A stretch of 64,000 nucleotides of DNA from Thiotrichales bacterium (GTDB lineage: Bacteria > Pseudomonadota > Gammaproteobacteria > Beggiatoales > Beggiatoaceae): NCBI GenBank assembly GCA_016745035.1, contig JADGDE010000001.1, forward strand, positions 249,857 to 313,856, written 5' to 3'. Position 1 is the first letter of the stretch; each line of letters opens with the position of its first letter. The notes below the pieces were generated by a model. That model was not told the origin of the DNA. It saw only the letters and a program-made list of their open reading frames with translations, and did not search any database. A program made the translations under genes and the position numbers. Of this stretch, positions 1 through 11,600 are shown piece after piece.

Positions 1-1
1 G

Positions 2-1741
2 CTATCAGTCTATTGGGAATTTAAAGCCGACTTAAAACATGCGCAAGCTGACTTGGAACAACAAGTTGGGCAAAGCTTTGAGCGTGGCTTAAAATCGGAA
101 CTGTTATCATGGGAAGTATCTTTACATAGTCTGATTCAAAATAAACAACTAGCCAAATGGTTACAACAAGGACAACGCCAAGCTTTAGTGCAAAAACTAC
201 GTGGTTATTTTCTACATTTGCAACAAAAACATGGCTTACAACATTTTCAATTTCATTACCCACCCGCAACAAGTTTTTTACGCTTACATCGTCCAGAGAA
301 ATTTGGCGATGATTTAAGCAGTTTTCGCCATACGATTGTCCATAGTAATCAAACCCGAAACTCTGTTGTGGGTTTAGAGGTTGGACGTGCAGGTCCTAGT
401 TTACGGGTAGTCCATCCTTTATTTGTCGGACAGCAGCATGTCGGTTCAGTTGAATTTGGCGGTTCACTTAAAAGCTTGCTCCAAAATTTACAAACTATTT
501 TTGATATTGAATATGCCATAGGTATTAAAGCTGACGTATTTAAAACCGCAAAACGCTTTAGTGATAGCGAACAAGATATTCACTTTGAAGACATGGTGTT
601 TTATCATTATTCTTCACCTCAAGCTCGTGCTTTGCTCAGCGAATATGATAGCGAGCAAACCATGTATCACATGGATGACACCTTGCTAACAACCTATCGC
701 TTACCTTTGGTTGATTTTCGAGGTAAAGAAGTCGGTTATGTACTAGCTATAAACCGAATTGATAGTGTTTTTGAACGCCTACAAGATTCTTTATTGCGTA
801 GCATGTCGATGACATTATTGCCCGCTTTGATGATTTTATTGATACTGTTTTTCTTTATCCGCAAAGCCTTTGCGCCTTTGGATTCGGCTATCGTGCTAAG
901 TCAAGAAATGGCTAAAGGTAAATTAAATCTAGCCGTCGATTACGACACCAATTGCTATGATGAAAGTCAGCGTTTACTCGCTGCTATGCAAACCTTGCAA
1001 CAACGCTTACACCACATACTGACAGAAGTGAAACGTTTCTCAAAAGCAGTGGCGGATAATAGTCGTGAGTTTAAAAGCGGTGCAGAACAATTATCACATG
1101 GCGCACATAGCCAAACACGAGCGACCCAAGAAGTATTTGAGGTCATGAAACAAATGTCTGTCAGTATTGCTGATAATGCCGACAATGCCTTAAACACGGG
1201 TAATATTGCCACGGAATTAACCGAAAATGCCACACACACAGGCGAAGCCGTCGCCGATGTCCTTAATGCTTTTCAGCGTATTTCTGAACATATTGAAATG
1301 GTGCAAGACATTGCCAATACGACTAATTTACTCGCCTTAAATGCAGCCATTGAAGCCGCACGAGCAGGAGAGGCCGGGCATGGTTTTGCCATTGTCGCCG
1401 CTGAAGTGCGTAAACTCGCAGGCAGCAGTCGTCAAACTGCGGCACAAATTGCAGATTTATCCCACAGCAACTTGAGCACGGTCACAGATGCAACAACACA
1501 ACTCGCACAACTGCTCGAGCAAATTCAAAGCACCAGCTTACACGTTGCACAAATTAGTCAGGCTAGCAAAGTGCAACGTCACGACAGCGACACCATTGTC
1601 AATGCCATTGCCGACTTGGATAAAGTCACGCAAGGAAATGAAAGCACCGCAGAGCAAATGCATAGGGTTTCCCAAGAACTCGCTAGCCAAGCTGATGCGC
1701 TGGTCGAGCGTTTAGCTTTTTTCCATTTGGATGAAAAATAA
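2..1741 (+). CDS. Methyl-accepting chemotaxis protein, 5' partial
   Basis: Transmembrane chemoreceptor that should signal to CheA/CheW. The frame is open to the window edge, so the true start and first membrane segment lie upstream; a TTG at 53 is only an internal codon. The N-terminal part resembles a periplasmic double-Cache (dCache_3-like) sensor, with [25 protein letters not shown] and a GSVEFGG strand. A hydrophobic segment ([15 protein letters not shown]) and a HAMP-like stretch follow. The C-terminal cytoplasmic coiled coil carries the hallmark hairpin tip [21 protein letters not shown] and then AAEVRKLA. No C-terminal CheR-tethering pentapeptide is seen. The gene stands alone, with a minus-strand block beginning 64 bases further on. 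The ligand cannot be told from the sequence. The family call is secure. Confidence 0.93.
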   Translation, partial: LSVYWEFKADLKHAQADLEQQVGQSFERGLKSELLSWEVSLHSLIQNKQLAKWLQQGQRQALVQKLRGYFLHLQQKHGLQHFQFHYPPATSFLRLHRPEKFGDDLSSFRHTIVHSNQTRNSVVGLEVGRAGPSLRVVHPLFVGQQHVGSVEFGGSLKSLLQNLQTIFDIEYAIGIKADVFKTAKRFSDSEQDIHFEDMVFYHYSSPQARALLSEYDSEQTMYHMDDTLLTTYRLPLVDFRGKEVGYVLAINRIDSVFERLQDSLLRSMSMTLLPALMILLILFFFIRKAFAPLDSAIVLSQEMAKGKLNLAVDYDTNCYDESQRLLAAMQTLQQRLHHILTEVKRFSKAVADNSREFKSGAEQLSHGAHSQTRATQEVFEVMKQMSVSIADNADNALNTGNIATELTENATHTGEAVADVLNAFQRISEHIEMVQDIANTTNLLALNAAIEAARAGEAGHGFAIVAAEVRKLAGSSRQTAAQIADLSHSNLSTVTDATTQLAQLLEQIQSTSLHVAQISQASKVQRHDSDTIVNAIADLDKVTQGNESTAEQMHRVSQELASQADALVERLAFFHLDEK

Positions 1742-1805
1742 GTGAGGGTAATTTTTACAAACGCCGCATAGATTCTAAATCGGCTCTGAATAGATACAGA
1801 TAGAC

Positions 1806-2720
1806 TTAGGTGGCAAAGTTAGCACTCCAAGCTTCCCAAATCGCAGGGTCTGCATGAATGAAGTGTTCGAGGTGTTGTTGATATTGTTGCATCACCTCTG
1901 CGGTGGTCTCAGCTTCAATGCTAAATAACTCTAAGATAAAGCGCTCGCGAGCAACCCAACGAATCGCCCCGACGATAATCGGGCTTTTTTGTCGTAAAGC
2001 CAATTTGACATCACCGCTTGACCAATGTTTGGTTTGTCCAAATAAGTTGACCGTTTGGCTATGACTCCCTTCTGAGTCAGCAATATCATTGAGGCTTAAT
2101 AGCACCCGTCCTTTTTTTAAGACATTAATGATATTGCGTAAATCTTGGCGGCTGGCAGGCTCATCAACAAAACAAAAATCACCCCCAGCAAAATGGGCTT
2201 GGCTATCTTTGTAATATTGGTTGATGTAGTCGTAAATTAGCGGGTATTCAGGCTTATATACGGGGTTGCGTTTGGGGTGATTGCCAATCGGGTGAATTGG
2301 GTAGCCCATCATACCGATGCAGGCAGCAAAGAGAAAATGATAATGATGATGATAAGTCATCATGAATATGCCTCTGCCTTGCTTAAATTTTTCTGCTAGA
2401 TTGGCATGATCATGAATTTCCACATGCTTGGCAAGCCAGTCTTTGCCCATGTTGGCAAAGCGAAATACATTCAAATGATTAGCGCCGATATGGTGTAAAT
2501 AACGCTGCCAAACCGCTTCGCTATCTAGCTCTGGCAAAGTGCTGTCAATGGCCTTTTTAAAATTTTCGGGAAAGCCTGCTTGTTGTGGATTGAGATAACG
2601 TGCGGCATAACCTGCCAGATGATAGCGATAAGGCGCTGGGGCGTAGGCGATGGGTTTGAGTGTTCGTAAAAAGCGCTGGTATTGTTGTATATAGCGCTCT
2701 AAATCAAACGCTTGGCTCAT
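1806..2720 (-). CDS. Divergent LpxL/HtrB-like acyltransferase family protein
   Basis: About 304 residues resembling the lysophospholipid/lipid A acyltransferase fold: a GRGIFMMTYHHHYHF block stands where the family has its catalytic HX4D/E motif, followed by GYPIHPIGNHPKRNP and later GRVLLSLNDIADSEGS, then LFG and DVKLALRQKSPIIVG. The acidic residue of the HX4D/E motif is not evident, because the histidine-rich run is followed by Leu. Acyl transfer is therefore uncertain. The start is set at the ATG at 2720, whose ATGA overlaps the stop of the upstream ABC ATPase; a longer in-frame start at 2735 is less likely. The coupling suggests it works on the same exported glycan or lipid as the Wzt-like protein. 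The substrate is unknown. Confidence 0.62.
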   Translation of the reverse strand: MSQAFDLERYIQQYQRFLRTLKPIAYAPAPYRYHLAGYAARYLNPQQAGFPENFKKAIDSTLPELDSEAVWQRYLHHIGANHLNVFRFANMGKDWLAKHVEIHDHANLAEKFKQGRGIFMMTYHHHYHFLFAACIGMMGYPIHPIGNHPKRNPVYKPEYPLIYDYINQYYKDSQAHFAGGDFCFVDEPASRQDLRNIINVLKKGRVLLSLNDIADSEGSHSQTVNLFGQTKHWSSGDVKLALRQKSPIIVGAIRWVARERFILELFSIEAETTAEVMQQYQQHLEHFIHADPAIWEAWSANFAT

Positions 2721-3931
2721 GCTTTTTGTTCCCACTGATGTGGTATATGCGTGATACCTTGTTCTATCCCGCTTTGGCTGATGTCCATAGTGATCACCGA
2801 GGCAGCCGTATCATAGACATGAATTGCTTGTTCACAAGCAAGAAATACATCAAGGCTGTATTGCCCTTTGAGTAGCGGTAAGTCATCTAAGTAAATGCAT
2901 ACTTGTCCATGACCGTTATCATTTTGTTGCACGGTGAAACCATCGTTATGGGTCGAGGCACTGGCAACTAGTAGCCCATCACGACGCATAAAAGCCACTG
3001 CTATTGTCGGTGATGGCAAACTGGGGTCAATATGGTAACTGACACAAATGCTTAGGCGCTGTTCACGGCTGTGGAGTTTGAGCTTGGTGCCTGTTTGTCC
3101 AGCATATTCGGCTTGAATATCAGTGATAATGGCGCTGTTTTCTGGGGCTTTGCGATCGGTATTGATTTTGAGCTGATTTTTTTGCTCGATTTCATCACGG
3201 GCAATATCATCGAGGACATTATTGTAAGCCGCTAACACCACAGCGGGTGTTCCATCCATTTTTAACTGCCCTTTATCTAGCCACAGGGCACGGTCGCAAA
3301 TTTTTTCAACCTGATAAAGCGAATGGGAACAAAATAAAATGGTTTTGCCTTCCTCTCGAAAACGCATGATACGCTCAAAGGATTTGCGCGCAAAGGTGCT
3401 ATCTCCAACAGAGAGGGTTTCATCAAGAATGAGAATGTCGGGTTCAACGCAAGTGGCAACAGCAAAGGCAAGGCGGGCAAACATGCCGGAGGAATAGGCT
3501 TTGACGGGTTTATCCATAAAATCGCTAATCCCGGCAAATTCGACGATTTCATCGTATAACTCATCAATGCGCTCGACCGATAAACCCAAGACTGTGCCGC
3601 CAAGATAGACATTTTCATGACCGGTCATATCAGGATGAAAGCCAGAACCCAGTTCTAAGAGGGCGGCAATTTGTCCATTGGCTTCACGTTCGCCGCCTTG
3701 ATCGGGTAATAAAGTGCCCGCAATCAGTTTTAATAGGGTACTTTTGCCAGCACCATTGTCGCCAATAATCCCCAGCACTTGCCCATGAGGCACATCAATA
3801 CTTAAAGGGTGCAGGGCATGGGTGCAATCAGCTCGATTACCACCTTGGATGATTTCGCGCAGCCTGTCCCAACTGCTTTTATAACTGCGGTAGGTTTTAC
3901 CCACATTATCGAGGCGAATGGCCAAATCCAT
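2717..3931 (-). CDS. Polysaccharide-export ABC transporter ATP-binding protein, Wzt-like
   Basis: ATPase of an O-antigen/teichoic-acid type exporter. Walker A GDNGAGKST is at residues 57-65, the signature YSSGMFARLAF near 150, and Walker B DILILDETLSVGD near 170, a combination typical of the TagH/Wzt family. From about residue 245 a C-terminal beta-rich extension (VSYHIDPSLPSPTIAVAFMRRDG, then a conserved GQYSLDVFLA stretch) matches the Wzt_C carbohydrate-binding domain that reads the glycan terminus before export. The length (404) suits a Wzt with this extension. No Wzm permease gene adjoins it in the window; the partners are a small secreted protein 4 bases upstream and the acyltransferase overlapping its stop. 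The permease may be encoded elsewhere. Confidence 0.9.
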   Translation of the reverse strand: MDLAIRLDNVGKTYRSYKSSWDRLREIIQGGNRADCTHALHPLSIDVPHGQVLGIIGDNGAGKSTLLKLIAGTLLPDQGGEREANGQIAALLELGSGFHPDMTGHENVYLGGTVLGLSVERIDELYDEIVEFAGISDFMDKPVKAYSSGMFARLAFAVATCVEPDILILDETLSVGDSTFARKSFERIMRFREEGKTILFCSHSLYQVEKICDRALWLDKGQLKMDGTPAVVLAAYNNVLDDIARDEIEQKNQLKINTDRKAPENSAIITDIQAEYAGQTGTKLKLHSREQRLSICVSYHIDPSLPSPTIAVAFMRRDGLLVASASTHNDGFTVQQNDNGHGQVCIYLDDLPLLKGQYSLDVFLACEQAIHVYDTAASVITMDISQSGIEQGITHIPHQWEQKA

Positions 3932-3935
3932 GCTA

Positions 3936-4376
3936 TTAATCGGCTCCTAGCATGTTCATTTCATAGAAATCACAAAAGGTTTGTTTGGCTTTTTCCACCG
4001 CTTTCAGGGCTTTTTTACGTTTCTTTTTCTTGTTATCCTCAGCAAGTTTGGCTTCTAACACCGCAATGCGATAATTTTGCAGATAATGATGCCCTTCTAA
4101 AATGGTTGTTGCTTTCGGGGTTTTGATGTAATACATCGGATCGTGCTTGATTTTTTTGGTTTTTTTCGTCGACTCGATCAACTCTGGCAAGGTGTGGCGA
4201 AAATGCTTGATCGCCGCTTTGACTTGTTTGTCATTAAATTCGGTTTCAGGAATCAATAATTCTGAGTAGGCTTTGGCATTATCAAGTATAGATTTTTGTT
4301 CACATAAAGGTGCAGCCTGAACGCTTGTTAAGCCCCAACTGATGACACCTGCAAGTATAGAGGCGTATTTATTCAT
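3936..4376 (-). CDS. Small secreted lysine-rich hypothetical protein
   Basis: 146 residues. The N-terminus is a clear Sec signal peptide (Met-Asn-Lys, a hydrophobic core, then cleavage after VQAA). The mature part is rich in Lys and Ala, includes a KKKKRKKALKAVEKAK stretch likely to be helical, and has two Cys residues (near positions 25 and 136) that could form a disulfide. No family is recognised. It is the first gene of the run that continues into the Wzt-like ATPase 4 bases downstream, so a periplasmic role linked to that exporter is possible but not shown. A strong terminator separates it from ccmF. Confidence 0.7.
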   Translation of the reverse strand: MNKYASILAGVISWGLTSVQAAPLCEQKSILDNAKAYSELLIPETEFNDKQVKAAIKHFRHTLPELIESTKKTKKIKHDPMYYIKTPKATTILEGHHYLQNYRIAVLEAKLAEDNKKKKRKKALKAVEKAKQTFCDFYEMNMLGAD

Positions 4377-4395
4377 GTGAATCTCCTAGTTACAA

Positions 4396-4425
4396 AGGGA
4401 AAAAGGGGGGAAGCCCCCCCTCTTT
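4396..4425 (-). terminator. Rho-independent terminator after ccmF
   Basis: On the minus strand a G7 run, a short CTT loop and a C6 run are followed directly by five T residues, right after the ccmF stop. It closes the ccm operon and isolates the downstream secreted-protein/ABC block. Confidence 0.85.
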
Positions 4426-4426
4426 G

Positions 4427-6415
4427 TTAGCTTGCTTGTACCCGTTTTGCCATCACCCGTTTTTCTTCAGGTGTGCTATAGCTCCGGGTGCGATAGCGTT
4501 TATCACTGGCTGCGAGTAAGCCTGCGAATACCATCATCAAACCACCCAGCCAAATCCAACGGATATAGGGTTTGTAATAGATCCGTACAGCCCAAGCATT
4601 GCCGCCTAAAGGCTCACCTAAAGCGATATAAATATCGCGAGTGAAACCGGGGTCAATTGCCGCTTCGGTCATCGGGCTTTTTTGCACACGATAAACCCGT
4701 TTTTCAGGATACAGTGTGGTGATTTCCTCGGCATTTTCTGCCATCACTTGCTCAACTAAGACCGTCGCTCTATGCGCATCATAGTTAGGCCCTGGGGCTT
4801 GACTTAAGTCTTGTAGGGTAAAGCGCAAATCATCCAAGACTAAAGGCTCATTTAAGGCCAAGCGCACATCTTTTTCAATACTGAATTGATTGGTGATGCT
4901 AACGCCGACGATAAATACCGCCATGCCTAAATGCGCTACAGTCATGGCGTACAAGCTCCGAGGCATGATACGCATGGCTGAAAAGACCGGCCGGCGGGGC
5001 ATCCGTTCTTTAAAGTTCAGCAAAATGGTGCTGGCAATCCATACCGCCGCGGCAATATCAGGATAACAAACCCAACCTTCTGTACCCCCAAAAATAACCG
5101 GAATAAAACCGCCAACCAAGCTCAAAGCCAAAGGAATCCGCAAACGTTTAAGTAATTGGGCTTTGTTTTGTTTCTGCCAGTTCATCAAAGGCGCAATCCC
5201 CATCAGAATCACTAAAGGTGCAGTAATGTAATAGAATACCGTACCAAAATAAGGTGGGCCCACGGAGATTTTACCCAGTCCTAAGGCATCCAAGAACAAA
5301 GGATATAATGTGCCAAGCAAGACTGCACCCGTGGCAACGATTAATAAGACATTACCGATGAGCAAAAAGCTCTCGCGTGAGAGTAATTCAAAATGCCCAC
5401 CTTTACCGACTTTAGGCGCACGCCATGCGTAGAGTCCCAGCGATAAACCCACCACGACGACTAAAAAGCCTAAAATAAACACACCCCGTTCAGGGTCGGT
5501 GGCAAAAGCGTGTACGGAGGTGAGTACACCCGAACGCACTAGAAAAGTACCGAGCAAACTCAAGGAGAAGGCGGCAATCGCTAATAGCACGGTCCAGCTT
5601 TTGAATGCGCCACGTTTTTCGGTCACAGCTAAGGAATGCATCAAGGCGGTTCCCACTAACCAGGGCATAAAAGACGCATTTTCGACCGGATCCCAGAACC
5701 ACCAGCCGCCCCAGCCAAGCTCATAGTAAGCCCACCAACTACCGAGAACGATACCAAAGGTTAAAAACAACCAAGCGACTATGGTCCAAGGCCGTGACCA
5801 ACGCGCCCAAGCGCTATCCAATTGTCCGCCCAAGAGCGCGGCAATGGCAAAAGCAAAGGCGACAGAAAAGCCGACATAGCCCATATATAACATCGGTGGG
5901 TGAATAATTAGCCCCGGGTCTTGGAGTAAGGGGTTAAGGTCGCGCCCTTCTAAAGCGGCAGGGAACAAACGGTCGAAGGGGTTGGATGTCAGTAAGATAA
6001 ACAGTAAGAAACCACAACTGATAAAGCCCATCACTGCAAGTACCCGTGCGGTCATGATCGGTGGCAAAGATTTGCTGAAAAAAGCCACGGCAACCGACCA
6101 AGTAGCAAGAATCAAAATCCATAATAGCAGCGAGCCTTCATGTCCACCCCAAACGGCGGAGATACGATAAACCAGCGGTAATTCGCTATTAGATTGCTGG
6201 GCGACGTAGAGTACCGAAAAATCGTTTAGAATAAAGCTATAAGTCAAACAACCAAAGGCGAGCATTAAAAACACCCATTGCCCGTTGGTCGCAGGCTTTG
6301 CTAAAGCAACCCAATTAGGGATGTGCCAAATCGTCCCGGCTAGCGGCAAAATGGTTTGGACGATGGCCAAACACAGCGCTAAAATCAGCGCAAACTGTCC
6401 AAGTTCAGGGATCAT
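4427..6415 (-). CDS. ccmF: Cytochrome c heme lyase subunit CcmF
   Basis: Polytopic inner-membrane protein of System I cytochrome c maturation. It receives heme from CcmE and ligates it to apocytochrome c in the periplasm. Visible hallmarks are [11 protein letters not shown] near residue 90, the tryptophan-rich WWD heme-handling motif [20 protein letters not shown] near residues 235-254, and many hydrophobic segments. The length (662) is normal for the family. Its ATG overlaps the ccmE stop (ATGA), so translation is coupled. CcmG, CcmH and CcmI, often encoded directly downstream, are absent; a terminator follows instead. Confidence 0.97.
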   Translation of the reverse strand: MIPELGQFALILALCLAIVQTILPLAGTIWHIPNWVALAKPATNGQWVFLMLAFGCLTYSFILNDFSVLYVAQQSNSELPLVYRISAVWGGHEGSLLLWILILATWSVAVAFFSKSLPPIMTARVLAVMGFISCGFLLFILLTSNPFDRLFPAALEGRDLNPLLQDPGLIIHPPMLYMGYVGFSVAFAFAIAALLGGQLDSAWARWSRPWTIVAWLFLTFGIVLGSWWAYYELGWGGWWFWDPVENASFMPWLVGTALMHSLAVTEKRGAFKSWTVLLAIAAFSLSLLGTFLVRSGVLTSVHAFATDPERGVFILGFLVVVVGLSLGLYAWRAPKVGKGGHFELLSRESFLLIGNVLLIVATGAVLLGTLYPLFLDALGLGKISVGPPYFGTVFYYITAPLVILMGIAPLMNWQKQNKAQLLKRLRIPLALSLVGGFIPVIFGGTEGWVCYPDIAAAVWIASTILLNFKERMPRRPVFSAMRIMPRSLYAMTVAHLGMAVFIVGVSITNQFSIEKDVRLALNEPLVLDDLRFTLQDLSQAPGPNYDAHRATVLVEQVMAENAEEITTLYPEKRVYRVQKSPMTEAAIDPGFTRDIYIALGEPLGGNAWAVRIYYKPYIRWIWLGGLMMVFAGLLAASDKRYRTRSYSTPEEKRVMAKRVQAS

Positions 6416-7083
6416 TGTTGGGTTTCCTGTGGATTAGGTGCGGTTGGTGCGGGATGAATACCTGCACGAGCTGCCGCCGCTTTTGCTTCAAGTTCTTTAG
6501 CTTTTTCATTAATGGCGGCTTGATAATCCTCAGCAACTTGCATCGCTGCTTTGGTTTCATCAGAGGTATTTTCTGGGGTCACAGGAACTATCGCTGCATC
6601 CGCTGTAGGGTTAGCTGCCGCTGCCGCTTCAGCCTCGCGTTTTGCACGGGCCTTGGATTCGGCCGCTACTTTAAGCGCTTCCATTACCTCTGGTGGCTGG
6701 TAGTTTTCGTCATGTTTAGCCAGCACTTCAGAGGCGATAAATGTGCCTTGCTCATCCATTTTGCCAATGGTGACAATGCCTTGCCCTTCGCGGAATAAGT
6801 CGGGCAAGATGCCGGTGTATTTAACCGGGACAGTTTTATCGGTGTCAGTGACATCAAAGTTAATATCCAGATTTTTATCTGAGCGCTTAACACTGCCTTC
6901 AGCTACCAAGCCGCCAATACGAATGGTTCTATCGGTAGGCGCTTCACCCGCAACCACTTGGGTAGGGGTAAAGAATAATTGAATATTACCTTGGAAAGCC
7001 AATAAGCCCAATCCAACGGTGATAGCGACCCCAAGGAGCATCAATAAAATTAGATTGAGACGTTTTTTACGGGTTGCATTCAT
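6412..7083 (-). CDS. ccmE: Cytochrome c maturation heme chaperone CcmE
   Basis: Membrane-anchored periplasmic heme chaperone: an N-terminal basic stretch, one membrane segment (about residues 9-30), then the OB-fold with [11 protein letters not shown] and the heme-attachment motif LAKHDENY, in which His124 should bind heme covalently and Tyr128 acts as axial ligand. After about residue 135 there is an unusually long Ala/Lys/Glu-rich helical tail ending in Pro-rich sequence. This makes the protein 223 residues against about 150-160 in common relatives. The start overlaps the ccmD stop and the stop overlaps the ccmF start. Confidence 0.96.
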   Translation of the reverse strand: MNATRKKRLNLILLMLLGVAITVGLGLLAFQGNIQLFFTPTQVVAGEAPTDRTIRIGGLVAEGSVKRSDKNLDINFDVTDTDKTVPVKYTGILPDLFREGQGIVTIGKMDEQGTFIASEVLAKHDENYQPPEVMEALKVAAESKARAKREAEAAAAANPTADAAIVPVTPENTSDETKAAMQVAEDYQAAINEKAKELEAKAAAARAGIHPAPTAPNPQETQQ

Positions 7084-7247
7084 GGGTTTTTCCTTGCTTC
7101 ACGACGCGCCTTGCGTGCCATTTGAGCCAATAGTTGTTTACGCTGTAAGATAGGTTGAACAAATTGCCAACCAAGCAACAACGCTGCTGCTCCGAAAGAT
7201 GTCCAGACATAAAGGGCGTAGCCGCCCATGTGAAAAAATTCAGCCAT
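7080..7247 (-). CDS. ccmD: Heme exporter protein CcmD
   Basis: A 55-residue gene beginning [15 protein letters not shown], the typical CcmD opening, then a single membrane segment ([12 protein letters not shown]) and a basic tail ending [11 protein letters not shown]. CcmD stabilises release of holo-CcmE from the CcmABC heme-export complex. The stop codon overlaps the ccmE ATG (ATGA), which supports the call. CcmA, CcmB and CcmC, normally upstream, are not adjacent; yidD is the next gene. Confidence 0.93.
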   Translation of the reverse strand: MAEFFHMGGYALYVWTSFGAAALLLGWQFVQPILQRKQLLAQMARKARREARKNP

Positions 7248-7332
7248 AAAAGGTTTAACCGAGCTATTTAAAACCGACCTCCGATGATAATCAGCCTAGC
7301 TATAAACTGCAAGTTGTTTATATCCACAGTAT

Positions 7333-7581
7333 TTATGGGTTTTTTAAGTTTTTTGGTTTTTTTTCTGGATTGGGGGGGACAGGATCAAAGCCGCCTTCAT
7401 GGTAAGGGTGGCAACGCGACAAGCGTTTTATCGCCATCCAACTGCCTTTGAGTGCGCCATATTCTTCGATGGCGGTTTGGGCATATTCAGAACAATTGGG
7501 ATGATAGCGACAATTATTCCCCAGCCACGGGCTGATAAGGTATTGATAGGCTTTAATAATAAAAACTAGCAGGCTTTTCAT
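7333..7581 (-). CDS. yidD: Membrane protein insertion efficiency factor YidD
   Basis: 82 residues with the compact YidD signature: an amphipathic N-terminus ([10 protein letters not shown]), [12 protein letters not shown] with its conserved cysteines, then [18 protein letters not shown] and [15 protein letters not shown]. It assists YidC-dependent insertion of inner-membrane proteins. It is usually found between rnpA and yidC; here it is instead coupled by ATGA overlap to an upstream response regulator-kinase gene, an atypical location. Confidence 0.96.
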   Translation of the reverse strand: MKSLLVFIIKAYQYLISPWLGNNCRYHPNCSEYAQTAIEEYGALKGSWMAIKRLSRCHPYHEGGFDPVPPNPEKKPKNLKNP

Positions 7582-8657
7582 GTGGACTTACTATAAGGCA
7601 GAGAAAAATAAAAGCGACTCCCCGCGCCTTCCATGCTCTCAACATCCACATGACCGCCGTGTGCCACCACAATTTTTTTCACAATTGCTAGCCCTAGCCC
7701 TGTGCTTTTTTCACCGCCTGTGGGCTTAACGCCGAGTTTAGAGAATGTGCCAAATAATTGATCACGTTTACTGTCGGGAATACCCGGGCCTTGATCTTGG
7801 ATAGATAATTCCAATTGTCCATCATCGCGTTGCCGTGCAAAGACTTGAATCACCGTATTGGCAGGTGAATATTTAATCGCATTGCTTAATAGGTTATCTA
7901 AGACTTGCCCAATGCGTTCTTGATCATAAAAAAGGGTAATACCATCGGCGACATAATTATCAATGTGAATACCTTTTTGTTGTGCGCGCATACTGTTAAG
8001 GCGTACGCGATAACGCACTTGCTCGGAAAAATCATGCGACTCACAACACAGATCAAATTTACCGCTTTCAATCACGCTAATGTCAAGCAAATCATTTAAA
8101 GTGACTAACATTTCTTGGCTAACTTGATTAATAATGGTTAAAAATTCGTTGCGTCCCTCTTCTTCTAAAGGGGTATTTAATAATAATTGACTAAAACCTA
8201 AAATTGAACTTAAGGGGTTGCGTAAGTCATGCGCTGCCATGCCGAGAAATTTATTTTTTTGTTCATCTAATTCAACCAAGCGTTGTTGATAGCCCAAAAT
8301 GCGGCTAGCGACATTGAGACGGCTACGCAATTCGTCGGGTTGTACGGGCTTGGAAATAAAATCATCAGCCCCAGCATCGAGACCGGTGACAATGTCTTCT
8401 TTAGAGTTTTTGCTGGTTAGCAGGATAATATAGGTAAAGCCTTGGTCATTGGCTTTAACTTTTTTACATAATTCCAGCCCATCCATGTTGGGCATCATCC
8501 AATCTAATAGTAACAGCCGCGGGGCATTTTCTTGTTGTAAATAATCCCAAGCTATCAGCCCGTCGGCTGCACAAATCGGCTCATAGCCCCAAGTAGAAAC
8601 CCATTCCTCTAGCACAATGCGAGAGGTCATAGCATCTTCGGCAATCAGTACTTTCAT
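7578..8657 (-). CDS. Response regulator-histidine kinase hybrid (REC-HisKA-HATPase)
   Basis: 359-residue soluble signalling protein. The N-terminal receiver has the acidic pair ED near residues 7-8 and phospho-acceptor Asp in [13 protein letters not shown] near residue 52, with the conserved Lys in SKPVQP. A HisKA dimerisation domain carries the phosphorylatable His in [19 protein letters not shown], and the HATPase domain shows N (NAIKY), G1 (DQGPGIPD) and G2 (GLGLAIVKK) boxes. There is no membrane segment. It starts inside the end of the upstream hybrid kinase gene (ATGA), so it likely receives phosphate from, or acts downstream of, that kinase. The output is unknown. Confidence 0.93.
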   Translation of the reverse strand: MKVLIAEDAMTSRIVLEEWVSTWGYEPICAADGLIAWDYLQQENAPRLLLLDWMMPNMDGLELCKKVKANDQGFTYIILLTSKNSKEDIVTGLDAGADDFISKPVQPDELRSRLNVASRILGYQQRLVELDEQKNKFLGMAAHDLRNPLSSILGFSQLLLNTPLEEEGRNEFLTIINQVSQEMLVTLNDLLDISVIESGKFDLCCESHDFSEQVRYRVRLNSMRAQQKGIHIDNYVADGITLFYDQERIGQVLDNLLSNAIKYSPANTVIQVFARQRDDGQLELSIQDQGPGIPDSKRDQLFGTFSKLGVKPTGGEKSTGLGLAIVKKIVVAHGGHVDVESMEGAGSRFYFSLPYSKST

Positions 8658-11600
8658 TCTAAAAAGTTGTTCCAGTCAATATCTGCCCAAATTTTTTGTA
8701 ATTGGGTAAAGGATTGTTTTAAATAAGGCAAAACTGCTTGGGCGCGTTGCCATTGTTGGGCTTTTGCTGCTAATTCACCTTCATAAGCAAATTCACCCAT
8801 TTGTAGTGCGCCGATATTTCGTGCTTCACCTTTGAGTGAGTGCATCATGCGTTCAATATGACGCTGCTGTTCAATGTCATTTTCATCAACCAAAGCAAGG
8901 GTTTGTTCTAGTTTTTTTAGCTGCTCTTCGGTGTCCTCTTGAAAAACTTCAACAATTTTCTGTAGCAAGTTGATATTGCCAATGACAACCCGCTGTAATT
9001 GGGGGGCATCAAAGACAGGTAAGTCTTTTTGGGGCGCTGGAATATTTGTCGCTTGCAAATTTGGACTGATGTCAGGCGCGCTAAGCTTTGGCTTTGTTGC
9101 TACGATTGCAGGGCTTGCACTGGCAGTGAGTGTATCCATATTTTGAGCTTTTTTTATTGTACAAAATTTATCGATTGCCGTAAAAATATCATCAAAACCA
9201 AAAGGTTTGGCAATCACTTCGTTCATTCCGACTTCATAGCAACGTTTAGCGTCACCTGGCAGGGCATTCGCCGTGACAGCAACAATGGGTACTTTGCTAG
9301 AGTCTTGCTGTTTCTCTAGTTCGCGAATTTTAGCTGTTGCAGTCAAACCATCCATTTCTGGCATTTGAATATCCATAAAAATCAAATCGTAAGGTTTTGC
9401 TTGCCATTTTTCTACCCCAATACGGCCATTAACGGCTATATCCAATTGACACCCCAGTTGTTGGATCATATTGCTGGCAACGGTGCGGTTAATTTCATTA
9501 TCTTCGACTAATAAAATCTGTACTTGGCTATAATCGGGCAAATCTTCATAGCTATTATCTGATAACACTTGCTTATCATCATGTTGTAGATAAAAATCTT
9601 GCCAAGCAGGCGGCGTACAATTAGGCAAATAAGCGGCTCGTAATATTTCTAAACTGTAATGTAATTGACTATGTTGTATCGGTTTTTGTAAAAAACCTGA
9701 AAATCCCAATTGTTTAAAACGTTCAATATCATGAGACTCTATCGCATAACTGATAAGGAATAAACATAAATTATCGTATTGTAGGTTTTGCCGAATTTTC
9801 ACCCCTAGTTGATGACCATTAAGCATTGGCATACGGTAATCAATTAAAATCAGCCAATAAGGATCATGGGCATCATAGGCATTACGCAAATAATGCAATG
9901 CCGTTTCTGCATTACTGACCACATCATAGCGGACATGTAAGTTTTGTAATTGTTCACTAAACAATTGTCTATCCACGGGGTTATCATCAACCAATAAAAT
10001 CCGGGTATCAATGATACTGGTACGTTGGCTCGCCGCCTTACTGGCCTCAATACGTGTTGGGGCAATGTGAAAGGGTAAGCTGAAATAGAAACAACTGCCT
10101 TGCTCTTCTCGATTATGGACTTGAAGTGTTCCCCGCATTAATTTGATTAAACGGTAACTGATACTTAAGCCCAAACCTGTGCCATTGAGATGCTTATTAT
10201 TTTGTTCAATCCCATTAAATTCTGTAAAAATGTGATTTAAGTATTGTTTAGGGATACCTGTCCCCGTATCTTCAATTTCAAATAAAACCGATACTTCAGG
10301 ATTATTCAAACTTTTATTTTTTGCCAAACTGATTTTTATTGTTACATGACCTCGTTCAGTAAATTTAATCGCATTAGCCGTTAAATTAACCAATACTTGG
10401 CGTAAACGTGCAGCATCAGTATAAATACGTGTAGGCAAATTATGAGCAAACTCCATATTGAGTTTGAGTTTTTTATGTTCAGCCTTCAAATGTAAGGTTT
10501 GATGAATATCTGATACCAATTGTTTTAATTCGATATTATTCTGAGTTAGGTTCAGTTGCCCTGAATCTAGGCGGGCAAAATCTAAAATATCATCCATCAG
10601 GTTTAACAAGGACGTGGCAGAACGACTGACGGTTAAGGCATAATCTTGTTGTTTCGTGTCTAAGTGGGTATTTAATAATAATTCTGTCATGCCAATGATT
10701 CCATTCATGGGGGTACGAATTTCATGACTCATTTTACTCAAAAATTCGCTTTTGGAAATCACAGCTGTTTCGGCGGCTTCTTTGGCTTTTTCAAGTTTAT
10801 CTGCCACTTGTTTTTGCTCCGAAATATCACGCCCAACGGCTTGAATTTCTCTCAGCGTCTCTCCTTCATATAAACCCCGAATAGCCCATTGTTGCCAATG
10901 AATTCGCCCGTTTTGTAAACGCACGCGGTATTCTGCAAGGATAATCGGTTGTTGTGGAGTTAAGCTGTCTATTTGCTGGGATAAATAGCCTTGATCTTTA
11001 CTTAAAACATCCGTTTTAAAAGACTCTCCCAGCAGCTCTTCTCGTGTTTTCACAAAATAGCGACAATAAGCATGATTGACAAAGGTGAGAATACCATGAG
11101 CCGTATAACGGCAAACTAAATCGGTTTGATCTTGAACAATGGCGCGAAAACGGGCTTCATTTCGTTGTAAAGCGCGAACGGCTTCATGGCGTTTATTATC
11201 GAGTTTATCTGACCACCAGCTCATCAAAACAATCACAGCGGTAAATAAAAAGAAAATCAATAAGCTTTGATTCCAAACTGTTTCCGTGTGATCTTCATAC
11301 AATCCCCGCTTATGTAGCATCAATAAATGCCAGTGGGTGTTTTCTAACTGATGACTAGCGACAATGCGTTGCTTGTCTCTATCTGTCAAATGAAACTGGT
11401 CTAATGGCAAGTTATTGCGACTACCATAGGCGGTCAATTCGATTAAGTCTTGTTGACGACGGTCAACCAACATTAATTCATAATCGGGGAGTTGAACATT
11501 GCGTAATAATTGAATGAATTCAATTGGACGCTGGTTAATCAATAAGATACCAGATTTTGAACCTGAGGACCATAAGGTCCCAATATTGTAATGATACCCT

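Noticed and set aside
1745..1790. Further copy of the 30.4 kb palindromic repeat (CGCATAGATTCTA)
   Set aside because: Only about ten bases resemble the repeat end, too short to support a copy.
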